From contig NZ_JAOVZO020000003.1 in NCBI RefSeq assembly GCF_025717065.2, positions 682,001 through 746,000 on the forward strand: 64,000 bases of DNA, read 5' to 3'. Position numbers and translations under genes: made by a program. The notes beneath the pieces were generated by a model. It worked only from the letters and a program-made list of their open reading frames with translations. It was not told where the DNA came from and did not search any database. Source of the DNA: Tahibacter soli (GTDB lineage Bacteria > Pseudomonadota > Gammaproteobacteria > Xanthomonadales > Rhodanobacteraceae). Position 1 is the first letter of the stretch. Every line of letters starts with the position of its first letter. This document shows, in pieces, positions 46,301 to 55,381 of this stretch.

Positions 46301-48502
46301 TTGAACCGGCTTACCCAGGTTCTTCAGGACTACGACGGCAGCATCACGCCACCGGCGGCTGCCAACGTACGAACGAAGTATGCGTACGATGCCGCCGACC
46401 GGCTCAAGTCGGTAACGGATCCCGATTCCGTCGCCACGACGTACGCCTACAACGGGTTTGGCGACGTTTCCACGCTGGGCAGCAACGACGGCGGCAATCG
46501 TACTTATCTGTACGATAACGCCGGCAACCGGACCCGCGAGACAGATGCGCGAGGCGTCGTTGTCGACTTTCGCTACGATGCATTGAATCGACTTACGCAC
46601 GTGCTGTACCCGGACAGCAACCTCAACGTGCGGCGCGACTATGACCAGCCTGATAGCGTCACTGGTTGCGTCGGGTCGTTTGCGAAAGGACGCCTAACGC
46701 AAATCAGCGACCAGGATGGCATAACGACCTACTGCTACGATCGCCGCGGCAACGTGCTGAAAAAATCGATAGTTACGATTTGGGACTCTCAGTCGATCGT
46801 TTACGAGTACACACGTGGCGATCTGCTCAAATCGGTCAAATATCCCAGTGGCGCCATCGTGCGCTACACGCGCGATGCGATGGCTCGGGTCAACAGCGTA
46901 ACGTGGCAACCCGATGCAGTTTCGACGCCGCAGGCACTACTGACCGGCGTGAGCTACTACCCGTTCGGACCCGTGCAGACGCTGACGTTCGCCAACGGGC
47001 GCACGTTGACCAAGACCTACGATACGAAGTACGCGATAGACAGCGTGGCAAGCTCGGCCGTGGACGGCTTGGTGCTGGATTTCACGGTCGATGCGATGAG
47101 TAACATCAAGGATGCCGCGCCGTCGATCGGAGGTGCTCCGCTGCGACGGTACGCCTACGACCGCCTGTATCGACTCACCGGCGTCAACACGGCTGCGGGC
47201 AGCCCGTTGGAAGGCTACGCCTATAACAAGACCGGCGATCGCACGTCGAAGAACATCGGCGGCGTCGTGGAGTCCTATACATATACGCCCGGCACGCATC
47301 GGCTGGCGAGCGTCGGCGGTCAAGCGCGGGGCAGTGATGCCAACGGCAATACGACGAGCGGCATCGGTCCGCAGCCGCTGCAGTACGACCAGACGAATCG
47401 CTTGACCAAAGCATTCGAACTGATCAATAGCGCCGCGAGTCCGATTTCGTACTCGTACAACGGTCAGGGGCAACGGGTACGCAAGATCGCGGCGACGAAT
47501 CGCAACGACGCATGGTATGGCGAGGACGGTCAGCGTCTTGCCGATCAGGAGTACATCAGATATTGCGAGGGTGGTGGTACGGAATCGCTTTCGAAAGGCG
47601 GGCCCGTGGAGGCATGCGCCGGCGGCGGTACGATGCAAAACGTCCCTACGGATTACAAAGACTATATATACCTGGATGGCGTTCCGGTTGCGGTAGTCTT
47701 GTTCGTGCAAGGTGCCAAGAACCCCAAAATGCTGTATATCGAAACCGACCATCTCGGCACTCCGCGTACGGTCGTCGATGCGGCGACGAATGCGGTCAAG
47801 TGGCGCTGGGATTTCTTTGGCAGCGCGTTCGGCGAACACGTTCCAGCTGCAATTGCAGGTGGTGTCCGGCTTGATGCGCGCTATCCAGGACAATTTTTTG
47901 ATGCCGAGACTCGGCTGAACTACAACTATTTTCGGGACTATGAGGCGGCGGTCGGGCGTTATATTGAGAGCGATCCGATTGGAATATTTGGAGGAATCAA
48001 CACCTATGCATATGCAATGGCTGCGCCGCATGGAATGATTGATCCATGGGGGCTCGCGGGGTGTGTCGTCAATTTTATAGGATACCCAATTGCAATTCCC
48101 GGCACGCAAACTCACATTCCTTTGGCGCATGCCGGAGTTTTGGCATACGACGAAACGACAGGGCGCACTCGTTACTACGAATATGGTCGATACAACGATG
48201 ATTTTGGAAATGTGCGGAGAGGGAATGTTCCAAATTTGGAAATCGACCCGGACGGCAATGTGACCGACGCTTCCTGGGAGCGACTAAAGAACTCGTTAGC
48301 CAAGAATCAAGGCAAGGGAATTCGACCGACAATGGATTGCGTTGATAGGGCGGACGATAAGAAAATTGTCGAATTTGCGGAAGGGCGAATGAAGGATAAG
48401 GAGCGCGCCCCCTATAGTTGGAACCCGCTGTGGCCAAATACGTGTGGTACGTTCGCGAGCGAGGCGCTATATAGCTCGGTGCGCCCGATATGGGCATGGT
48501 AA
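43330..48502 (+). CDS. RHS/YD-repeat polymorphic toxin with signal peptide, frame broken at a G6 tract
   Basis: The ATG at 43330 (AAGGG seven bases upstream) encodes a signal peptide (RSFGFWLSATLVLSSSAHA) and Cys-rich stretch that ends in another frame at a G6 tract (43512-43517). Losing one G joins it to the main 1661-codon frame beginning at 43517, for about 1723 aa. The body has a DUF6531-like segment (VGLRHGAIALDFHYNS), about twenty YD repeats (YDARGR / YAYDGFG types), and the RHS core with DHLGTPRTVVDA, RYPGQFFD and a DPIG-x19-DPWG autoprotease-like motif. The last ~147 aa after DPWGLAG are a variable tip, of lower GC, with HAGV and YYEYGRY early and NTCGTF late: a possible permuted papain-like/NlpC hydrolase. 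An immunity candidate follows after 15 bases. Confidence 0.85.
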
Positions 48503-48517
48503 AAGAAAGGCGAGGCC

Positions 48518-48835
48518 ATGTTAAATAGAAGGACTTTGTGGACTCTATTACTGGCGAGTCTTTTCTTTTTCGGCTATTTGTCAGTGCTTCTATTGGATGG
48601 AGGGAGCGCATTGGAAGACTCTCGCAGCGAGGTTCGCCGCCTTCGAGAGAGGAGCGATCTAAGCCTGGAGCTGATTCGGCAGACTTGGCAGGGACGACCT
48701 TTGGCCGACCTTCGAGCGGCACTGGACAAGGTGAACCATGAGGTTGACTCGTCCGAGCCGGGTGCGATTGAGATCGGGCAGATACGATTTGAATACAAAG
48801 ATGGTGTTGTTATTCGCGTCGTTTATTTTGACTAA
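48518..48835 (+). CDS. Membrane-anchored candidate immunity protein
   Basis: 105 aa. An N-terminal TM helix (LWTLLLASLFFFGYLSVLLL) is followed by a charged helical region (SRSEVRRLRERSDLSLELIRQ), WQGRPLADLRAAL and a short C-terminal strand pair. This layout recalls the Imm58-type immunity proteins from memory, not a search. It is close behind the RHS toxin tip, on the same strand and in the same lower-GC DNA, which is the normal position of an immunity gene. A membrane-bound, outward-facing form would fit a toxin acting in the periplasm. Confidence 0.55.
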   Translation: MLNRRTLWTLLLASLFFFGYLSVLLLDGGSALEDSRSEVRRLRERSDLSLELIRQTWQGRPLADLRAALDKVNHEVDSSEPGAIEIGQIRFEYKDGVVIRVVYFD

Positions 48836-49494
48836 CTTCGCTGGCGTCGTTCTGTGAGAAATTGATGTTGTACGTCCTTTGTGTCTTAAGGGGCGAAATG
48901 GAAGTTCGGCGCCGACTAGCCCATGCCGATGGTGTTTTTCGCGGGAGTTGATACTGCTTTTTTGGAGTAATTTGTCGGCTGTTGCAGTTTCCTTCAGCGA
49001 TAATCGTTCGGCAGCTCGGCCTGCGCTGAGTTTGGCCGCTCATGTCGCTGGCAACCAGCGACGCCCATTCATGGGTTCGACGGCCCGAACAACACAGTAG
49101 TCGTATTGTTCTCACCAATCCCTTGCACTGCACTGCTATTGATATAGATGAGCGACCGACTGATCGTGCGCGACGAATATTCGACCTCGGATGTTCGAGC
49201 TTCTCTTCACTGCCAATACGTACGAGGCTTGAGCACCATCAGGGTTCCGCGCTTTGGCCGAAACGTCGACGATTCGAAGCGTACGGGTGCCGAGGTGACT
49301 CATCCTAAAGGCTTATTTGAATCGATCTTGAGGCCCGTGTCGGGGCTCCCGCACGACCTAGGGCTGCGTTTTGCGGCATGTGCCAAACGCGCGTTTGAAC
49401 GCTATCGAGGCCGACCGATTGCGTTGATGCACCCGCACTAAGTCCCTGCGACAGACGGGATTGCGATTGTCTAGACGCTTTCTTGCACTGCAAC
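48836..49494. other. Lower-GC intergenic stretch, no recognisable gene
   Basis: Short open frames here (the longest about 100 codons, 49148-49441 and 49305-49724 reverse) have no signal peptide, no conserved motif and no good ribosome-binding site. GC content is visibly lower than in most of the window. Such DNA behind an RHS gene commonly holds decayed toxin tips or immunity genes, but I could not recognise one. Confidence 0.5.
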
Positions 49495-49523
49495 TTACCT
49501 ACCAGCACGGATGTTGCTATAAC
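49495..49523 (+). promoter_or_regulatory. Predicted promoter of the subtilase gene
   Basis: TTACCT (49495-49500), a 17-base spacer and an extended -10 TGC-TATAAC (49515-49523). A start near 49530 gives a ~95-base 5' leader. Confidence 0.5.
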
Positions 49524-49624
49524 TGTGGGTCGAACAGGTCCGTTCGCCCAAAGCAGTGCGTCGTCGCCACAGGATCGTCGAGCGGCCTCGCCCATCAGAG
49601 CAGTCCATGCGGGGAGTTTTTGTA

Positions 49625-52054
49625 ATGCGCAATTTTCGAATGAACGTGCTGGCCGCCGTGATCGGCGCGAGCATCTGCGGCGTGGCGGTCCTCCCGGCGA
49701 CGGCGCAGTCGCCCCAAGGCGCAACGGTTGCCGCGACGAAGTCGTACATCATCGAATTCGATGAGCCGGGCCTGTTCTACTCCAGCGTGGGCATGAAGCA
49801 GCGCAAGGTGCCGGTCGGCGAAGCCGCCGTCACGAGCGCCACCGACGCCGGCCGCATCGACGTCAACGCGGCCGAAGCGCGCGACTACCTCAACGCGGTG
49901 CAGATGCAGCAGCAGACGCATCTGGCCCACATCCGCGGCGCGATCGGCCGCAGCAATCTGAACATTACACACTATTACAATATTACCCTGAGCGGCATCT
50001 CGGCCGACCTGACCGAAGCCGAAGCCGAAGCGGTCGCGCGCGTGCCGGGCGTCAAGACGATCTACGAAACCCCGCAGCTGCAGCTCGACACCTTCCGCGG
50101 GCCGACGTTCATCGGCGCGCCGTCGATCTGGAACGGCTCGGCCGTGCCGGGCGGCATCGGCTCGCGCGGCCAGGGCCAGACGCTCGCGTCGCTCGACGGC
50201 GGCACGAACTCGACGCATCCGTCGTTCGCGAACGACGCGAGCTGCGGCTTCTCGATCGCGACGCCCAAGCTCAAGAGCGCGCTCGACTGCACCACCGCGT
50301 CGACCCCGACCGGCGCCTGCAACGGCCCGAATCCGGAAGACAACGAAGGCGGCCACGGCGTGCACACCTCGAGCACCGCGGCCGGCAACGTCGTGACGAC
50401 GACGATCGACCCGACGCTGCCCGTCGTGGCGCCGTACAACTCGATCTCGGGCGTCGCGCCGTGCGCGGCGGTTCGCGCGTACAAGATGTGCGACTCCACG
50501 ACCTGCGGCGGCAACGCCACGCTCGCGGCGATCAACAACTTCATGGCGGCCGGCGACGTCACCGCGGTGAACTACTCGATCGGCCCGACCGCCGGCGGCA
50601 CCAGCGGCACCAACCCGTGGTCGACCGGCTCCGACAAGGAGTTCCTCGCGGCCGTGCAGTCCGGCGTGTTCGTCGCGGCGTCTGCCGGCAACACCAGCGC
50701 CACGCTGGCGACGCCGGGCGGTCGCGTCGCGCATCAGGGGCCGTGGATCATGACCGTGGCCAACTCGACGCAGGACGAGGTGATGACCGCCGGTATCTCG
50801 GCGACCGGTCCGGGCACGCCCCCGGCCAACACGCAGGGCATCTACCTCGTGCCGGGCTCGACGACGGCGCCGCTCACCGCGCAGATTCTCGGCGACATCG
50901 CCACGTACCCGGCGAACATCGAAGGCTGCACCGACGCGGTCGCGGCGAACCCGAACGTGCCCGACAGCGGTACGCCGGGCGGCGGCTTCCCGGCCGGCAC
51001 GTTCACCGGCAAGATCGCGCTGATCCAGCGCGGCGACTGCAACTTCTCGGTCAAGATCGACAACGCGATCGGCGCCGGCGCGGTCGGCGTGGTGATCTAC
51101 AACAACATCATCAACTTCGGCACCGTGTCGATGGACATGTCGGCGGTCACGTCGCCGAACGCGAAGGCGTGGTTCATCGAAGGTCCGTCCGGCCTCGCGC
51201 TCAAGAACTTCATCGCGTCGAGCCTGCCGACCGCCGTGCCGGGCAAGATCGATCCGATCGCCTGGGGCTTGCGCCAGGGCGACGTGCTCAACGGCGGCAG
51301 CCTGCGCGGCCCCACGGCCGGCGTCACCGACCTGACCAAACCGGACATCACCGCGCCGGGCACGGACATCCTCGCCGGCAAGGATCCGGGCAACAACAAC
51401 TACGGCCTGATGAGCGGCACGTCGATGTCGAGCCCGCACATCGCCGGCGTCGGCATGCTGATGAAGGCGGTGCACCCGACCTGGACGCCGGCCGAAATCA
51501 AGTCGGCGCTGATGCTGACGGCGGTTTCGGGCTTCCGCGAAAACGGCACCACGCCGTGGACGCCGGATGACGTCGGCAGCGGTCGCGTCGACCTGACCAA
51601 GGCCGCGCGCGCGGGCTTCGTCATGGACATCGCGAACTACTTCCCGTCGAACACCACGCGTCCGACCGTCGCCGACCAGCGCGCGATGAACTTCGCGAGC
51701 ATGCGCAACACGGTCTGCTCGAAGGCGACCGGTTGCAACTGGACGCGTCTCGTCAAGGGCGTGCTCCCGACCGGCACGTGGAACGTGACGGTCAACAACC
51801 CGTCGCCGGATATCGCGCTGACGGTGGCGCCGATGTCGTTCACGCTGAACAACGACGGCATCTTCAAGGATGGCTTCGAAAGCATCCCGACGCCGACGCT
51901 GCCGGCGACGCAGTCGCTGACGATCACCGCGCAGCCGGGCCCGGCCGCGCCGGTCTCGACGACGACGTGGTGGTTCGGCACGGTGACGTTCACCGAGGCG
52001 AGCAACCTGTCGCCGCCGCTGACGATGACGGTGTCGATCAAGGTTGCGAACTAA
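49625..52054 (+). CDS. Secreted subtilisin-like serine protease (S8) with PA insert and FKDGFE motif
   Basis: 809 aa from the ATG with GGGGAG eight bases upstream. Signal peptide (about 1-28, cleavage after ATA-Q), inhibitor-I9-like propeptide (about 40-165), then the catalytic triad D191 (SLDGGTN), H244 (EGGHGVHTS) and S600 (SGTSMSSPH). The ~350-residue gap between H and S holds a protease-associated domain (GKIALIQRGDCNFSVKI, AGAVGVVIYN). The C-terminal Fn3-like domain contains IFKDGFES, the tag-like motif seen in this bacterial group. Likely exported and self-processed. It is monocistronic, with its own promoter and terminator. Confidence 0.93.
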   Translation: MRNFRMNVLAAVIGASICGVAVLPATAQSPQGATVAATKSYIIEFDEPGLFYSSVGMKQRKVPVGEAAVTSATDAGRIDVNAAEARDYLNAVQMQQQTHLAHIRGAIGRSNLNITHYYNITLSGISADLTEAEAEAVARVPGVKTIYETPQLQLDTFRGPTFIGAPSIWNGSAVPGGIGSRGQGQTLASLDGGTNSTHPSFANDASCGFSIATPKLKSALDCTTASTPTGACNGPNPEDNEGGHGVHTSSTAAGNVVTTTIDPTLPVVAPYNSISGVAPCAAVRAYKMCDSTTCGGNATLAAINNFMAAGDVTAVNYSIGPTAGGTSGTNPWSTGSDKEFLAAVQSGVFVAASAGNTSATLATPGGRVAHQGPWIMTVANSTQDEVMTAGISATGPGTPPANTQGIYLVPGSTTAPLTAQILGDIATYPANIEGCTDAVAANPNVPDSGTPGGGFPAGTFTGKIALIQRGDCNFSVKIDNAIGAGAVGVVIYNNIINFGTVSMDMSAVTSPNAKAWFIEGPSGLALKNFIASSLPTAVPGKIDPIAWGLRQGDVLNGGSLRGPTAGVTDLTKPDITAPGTDILAGKDPGNNNYGLMSGTSMSSPHIAGVGMLMKAVHPTWTPAEIKSALMLTAVSGFRENGTTPWTPDDVGSGRVDLTKAARAGFVMDIANYFPSNTTRPTVADQRAMNFASMRNTVCSKATGCNWTRLVKGVLPTGTWNVTVNNPSPDIALTVAPMSFTLNNDGIFKDGFESIPTPTLPATQSLTITAQPGPAAPVSTTTWWFGTVTFTEASNLSPPLTMTVSIKVAN

Positions 52055-52074
52055 AAAGCGCAAAGCGTGAAACG

Positions 52075-52106
52075 AAAAGCCCGGGCGAGAGCCCGGGCTT
52101 TTTTTT
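52075..52106 (+). terminator. Terminator of the subtilase gene
   Basis: A perfect 12-bp stem (AAAAGCCCGGGC with GCCCGGGCTTTT) around GAGA, followed by four more Ts, 20 bases after the stop. Confidence 0.95.
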
Positions 52107-52253
52107 GTGATCTGTCGGACGATGAGCGTGGTACGGTCGTGGAAATGGGTAGAGTTTGTCGACCGCTAGCGCAGGCGGTTATCGGGATATGTGACGCTCT
52201 GCGGAATCACTGGGGCGTATATTCAACCGGGCACCGATATTCGAACTGTGACT

Positions 52254-52604
52254 ATGACAAAGCGTAATAGGTCATCGATCGTTGTCGCGTTGACGGTGTT
52301 TGCGACCGTCTCGGTTGCCCTGGGATGGGCGCTGGTTGCGTATCTGTTGTGGAAAAGTGATTTCGGGGCGCAATTGGCGAATATCGGCACCGATGTGCTG
52401 CGCTACGGAATAGTCGTCTCGGTTCTGGGCGCATTCCTGGCATTGGTTGCTTCGCGGGCGGTCAGGCGAACCGTTTGGATGAGTGTCGTTGGCCTGGGAG
52501 TGACGGCAGCAGTTTCCATCTTCGTGCTTCACACTTTGGAGATGGCTTGCACGTCGAAGAAGGCGGGAGTTTGCGAAGCGTTGTGGCCGAATGCCGAGCG
52601 GTGA
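52254..52604 (+). CDS. Hypothetical small membrane protein
   Basis: 116 aa, no family recognised. A basic N-terminus (MTKRNRSS) and three hydrophobic segments (about 9-32, 50-70, 78-96) are visible, followed by a short tail with two Cys (MACTSKKAGVCEALW). GC is somewhat lower than that of its neighbours. No strong ribosome-binding site is seen; an upstream in-frame ATG at 52191 would add a non-hydrophobic extension. Confidence 0.45.
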   Translation: MTKRNRSSIVVALTVFATVSVALGWALVAYLLWKSDFGAQLANIGTDVLRYGIVVSVLGAFLALVASRAVRRTVWMSVVGLGVTAAVSIFVLHTLEMACTSKKAGVCEALWPNAER

Positions 52605-52804
52605 TTGCGTATTTCGGAATCCCTGACCAACGCGACGACGGACGATGGGCCGTGCGCGAGGCGTCTCTGCTCTCGACCGCACCAGACCCCAAGCAAGACC
52701 GCCGCCCGGCGCAACGTTCGCGCCGGACAGCGGTGGGGCAAGCAGTGCGGGGGCGGCCAGCGGCGGAAGCGGCCTTTTAACCTGCGGGAATAAGCAGCGT
52801 TCGG

Positions 52805-53122
52805 CTACGCCGCAGCGTTGCCGACCAGCGTCAATTTCGGACGTCCCGGGTTCGCCGGCGACGCCGTGGGGGCGGTTTCGTCGACTTCCGCGGCTTCGAC
52901 ATCGCCGAAACTTTGTTCGAATTGTGCAAAACGCGCGTCGGCCGCGCGGGCCACGCCGTGGGGCACGATGCCGCTCTGCAGCAGCTGGCACACGATCGCG
53001 CGCTGCTGCGCGCCGAAATCGGGGTCGAGCAGCGCTTCGTCGAGCGCGTTGACGAGCGCGGCGAGCCAGTGCGCATTCGGTGCGCGCAGCGCGAGGATCA
53101 TTTCCTGGGAAGAAAGCGCCAT
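52805..53122 (-). CDS. Hypothetical 105-aa protein
   Basis: Begins MALSSQEMILALRAPNAHWLAALVNALDEALLDPDFGAQQ. It has a helical N-terminal two-thirds and a Pro/Thr-rich, acidic linker (DETAPTASPANPG) before a short basic end. No known motif was recognised. It is a long minus-strand frame whose ATG follows a purine-rich stretch, divergent from creD; coding is likely but not certain. Confidence 0.5.
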   Translation of the reverse strand: MALSSQEMILALRAPNAHWLAALVNALDEALLDPDFGAQQRAIVCQLLQSGIVPHGVARAADARFAQFEQSFGDVEAAEVDETAPTASPANPGRPKLTLVGNAAA

Positions 53123-53350
53123 CGTTCGAATCCGATCATTGCCCCCTGGCAATTCGGTTCCGCTCGATGCAGGAAAAATGCCAACAATCGTTACGGCCGA
53201 CGGCCGGGTGATAGTCCGGGCCGCCTTCGCCGCAACGGCTCGGTCGCCTGCACATTGCCATGTTTCGCCGCCGGACCGCCCGCCGCGCGTCCGCGTGGCG
53301 CCGCGCCGCCTTGCGTCAATGCAGCCTCGATCACTACGGGAGAGGCGAAG

Positions 53351-54673
53351 ATGCTGCGCAACGTCCATTCGATCACGCTCAAGGTGCTGGGCATCGGCGC
53401 CCTGTCGCTGCTGATGCTGATTCCGCTCGCCTATGTGCAGGGTCTCATCAGCGAACGCAGCGGCCTGCGCGATCAGGCGGTCGAAACCATCGCGTCGCGC
53501 TGGGGCGCGGCGCAGACGATCGGCGGCGCCGTGCTGACCGCGCCCGCGCCGTACCAGTGGACGACCGAGCAGGGCGTGCATACCGGCGAGGACACCGCGG
53601 TATTCCTGCCGGGGCAGCTCGACATGACCGCGAGCCTCGCGCCGCAGCTGCGCAGCTACGGCATCTACGAGACGCCCGTATACGAGGCGCAGGTGTCGCT
53701 GACCGCGCGCTTCGACGAGCGCGACCTCGCCGCGCTGCGCCGGCCCGAGGAAAGCCTCGCGCTCGACCGCCTGCAGGTGCGGCTGCCGATCGCCGACGTG
53801 CGGGGCCTGCGCGAAGTCGCGTCGGTGAAGGTCAACGGCGAGGAAGTGCATCTGTCGCCCGGCGACGCGATCGGCGGCTATCGCACCGTCGCGTTCGCGC
53901 TCGACCGCAAGCTGCTGGCGGCGCCGCTGACGGTGACCGCGCAGTTCACGATCGCCGGCACCGAACGCATGCAGTTTCTGCCGCTCGCGCGTACGACGAC
54001 GCTCAAGCTCGACGCGCCGTGGGGCGATCCGAGCTTCATCGGCGGTTTTCTGCCGGCCAAGCGCGATATCGATGCGGGCCGCTTCGTCGCGCACTGGCAG
54101 GTGCTCGAACTCAACCGCGGCTTCGGCCAGACGTGGAAGGAACGCACGTTCTCGGGGTCGACGCTCGCGGAATCGGCGTTCGGCGCGGCGCTGTTCCAGC
54201 CGGCCGGCGTGTATCAGCGCAACGAGCGCGCGGGCAAGTACGGCCTGCTGTTCGTTGGCCTCACGTTCGTCGCGTTCTTCCTGTTCGAGGTGCTGAAGCG
54301 GCTTCGCGTGCACCCGGTGCAGTACCTTCTCGTCGGACTCTCGCTGTGCACGTTCTACGTCGTGCTGCTGGCGCTGTCCGAGCAGATCGGCTTCGCGCCG
54401 GCGTACGCCTGCGCGGCCGGCGCCGTCGTGCTGATGGTCGGCGGCTATGCCGCGGCCGTGTTGACGACGCGGCGCGCCGGCGCGATCCTCGGCGGTTCGC
54501 TCGCGCTGGTCTACGCGCTGCTGTACGGACTCGTCGTCAGCGAGCAGTATTCGCTGCTGATCGGCGCGTTCGCGCTGCTGGCCGTGGTCGCCTTGCTGAT
54601 GTTCCTCACCCGCAACGTCGACTGGTACGGGCAGAGCCTCGCCGTCGACGCCGCCCCCGCGCAGAACGGATAA
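53351..54673 (+). CDS. creD: CreD family inner-membrane protein
   Basis: 440 aa with one N-terminal TM helix (about 7-28), a large periplasmic beta-rich domain (about 30-305, with the family's QYLPEE-like FLPGQLDMTASL and GIYETPVYEA), and several C-terminal TM helices (about 310-430: LLFVGLTFVAFFLFEVLKRLRVHPVQYLLVGLSLCTFYVVLLALSE). CreD is part of the CreBC regulon in E. coli and is linked to colicin E2 tolerance, with biochemical role unknown. No creBC genes are adjacent. tsaB begins three bases after its stop. Confidence 0.88.
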   Translation: MLRNVHSITLKVLGIGALSLLMLIPLAYVQGLISERSGLRDQAVETIASRWGAAQTIGGAVLTAPAPYQWTTEQGVHTGEDTAVFLPGQLDMTASLAPQLRSYGIYETPVYEAQVSLTARFDERDLAALRRPEESLALDRLQVRLPIADVRGLREVASVKVNGEEVHLSPGDAIGGYRTVAFALDRKLLAAPLTVTAQFTIAGTERMQFLPLARTTTLKLDAPWGDPSFIGGFLPAKRDIDAGRFVAHWQVLELNRGFGQTWKERTFSGSTLAESAFGAALFQPAGVYQRNERAGKYGLLFVGLTFVAFFLFEVLKRLRVHPVQYLLVGLSLCTFYVVLLALSEQIGFAPAYACAAGAVVLMVGGYAAAVLTTRRAGAILGGSLALVYALLYGLVVSEQYSLLIGAFALLAVVALLMFLTRNVDWYGQSLAVDAAPAQNG

Positions 54674-54676
54674 GCC

Positions 54677-55381
54677 ATGAATCTTCTCGCCATCGAAACC
54701 TCGACCGAAGCGTGTTCCGTCGCGCTGATGCATCGCGGCCGGGTGATCGCGCGCAGCGAGATCGCGCCGCGGCGCCACGCCGAACTCGTGTTGCCGATGG
54801 CCGACGCGCTGCTCGCCGAGGCGGGCCTGACGCGCCGCGCGCTCGACGGCATCGCCGTCGGGCGCGGCCCCGGCGCGTTCACGGGCGTGCGCCTGGCCGT
54901 GTCGCTCGCGCAGGGCATGGCGCTCGGGCTCGACCTGCCGGTGGTGCCGGTGTCGTCGCTCGCCGCGCTCGCGTGGGACGCGCCGGACAACGGCGCGCCG
55001 GTGCTCGCGCTGATCGATGCGCGCATGGGCGAGGTGTACGCCGGCACGTTCGTGCGCGACGCCGTGCGCGGCCTCGTGCCGCTCGCGGCGGAATCGGTCG
55101 GTGCGGCGGACGCTCTCGCGCTGCCGGACGCCGACGCGTGGAACGTCATCGGCAGCGGCTGGGACGCCTACCGCGACGCGGCGCGCGCGCGGCTCGGCGC
55201 GCCGCCGCGCTGGTCCGACGGCGCGCTGTACCCGCAGGCCGCCGCGGTCGTGCAGCTCGCCGCGGCCGAGTTCGCGGCGGGTCATGCGGTGGCGCCGGAA
55301 CTCGCCCTGCCGGTGTACCTGCGCGACAAGGTGGCGCTGACCTTGACCGAACAGCGCGCGGCACGAGCGTCAGCGCAGTAG
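54677..55381 (+). CDS. tsaB: tRNA threonylcarbamoyladenosine biosynthesis protein TsaB
   Basis: 234 aa ASKHA-fold protein; with TsaC, TsaD and TsaE it makes t6A37 on ANN-decoding tRNAs. It starts LLAIETSTEACSVAL, with the HAELVLPM and GRGPGAFTGVRLAVSLAQGMALG motifs. The second sub-domain is shorter, as is usual for TsaB. The 3' end overlaps the convergent mgtE by 12 bases. Confidence 0.94.
   Translation: MNLLAIETSTEACSVALMHRGRVIARSEIAPRRHAELVLPMADALLAEAGLTRRALDGIAVGRGPGAFTGVRLAVSLAQGMALGLDLPVVPVSSLAALAWDAPDNGAPVLALIDARMGEVYAGTFVRDAVRGLVPLAAESVGAADALALPDADAWNVIGSGWDAYRDAARARLGAPPRWSDGALYPQAAAVVQLAAAEFAAGHAVAPELALPVYLRDKVALTLTEQRAARASAQ

Noticed and set aside
49148-49441. 97-codon frame in the low-GC tail
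   Set aside because: No ribosome-binding site, no recognisable motif, overlapped by other short frames on both strands; may be a remnant but cannot be supported as a gene.
49595-52063. 822-codon minus-strand frame opposite the subtilase
   Set aside because: Exact shadow of the protease, Arg/His-rich, with no domain signature.
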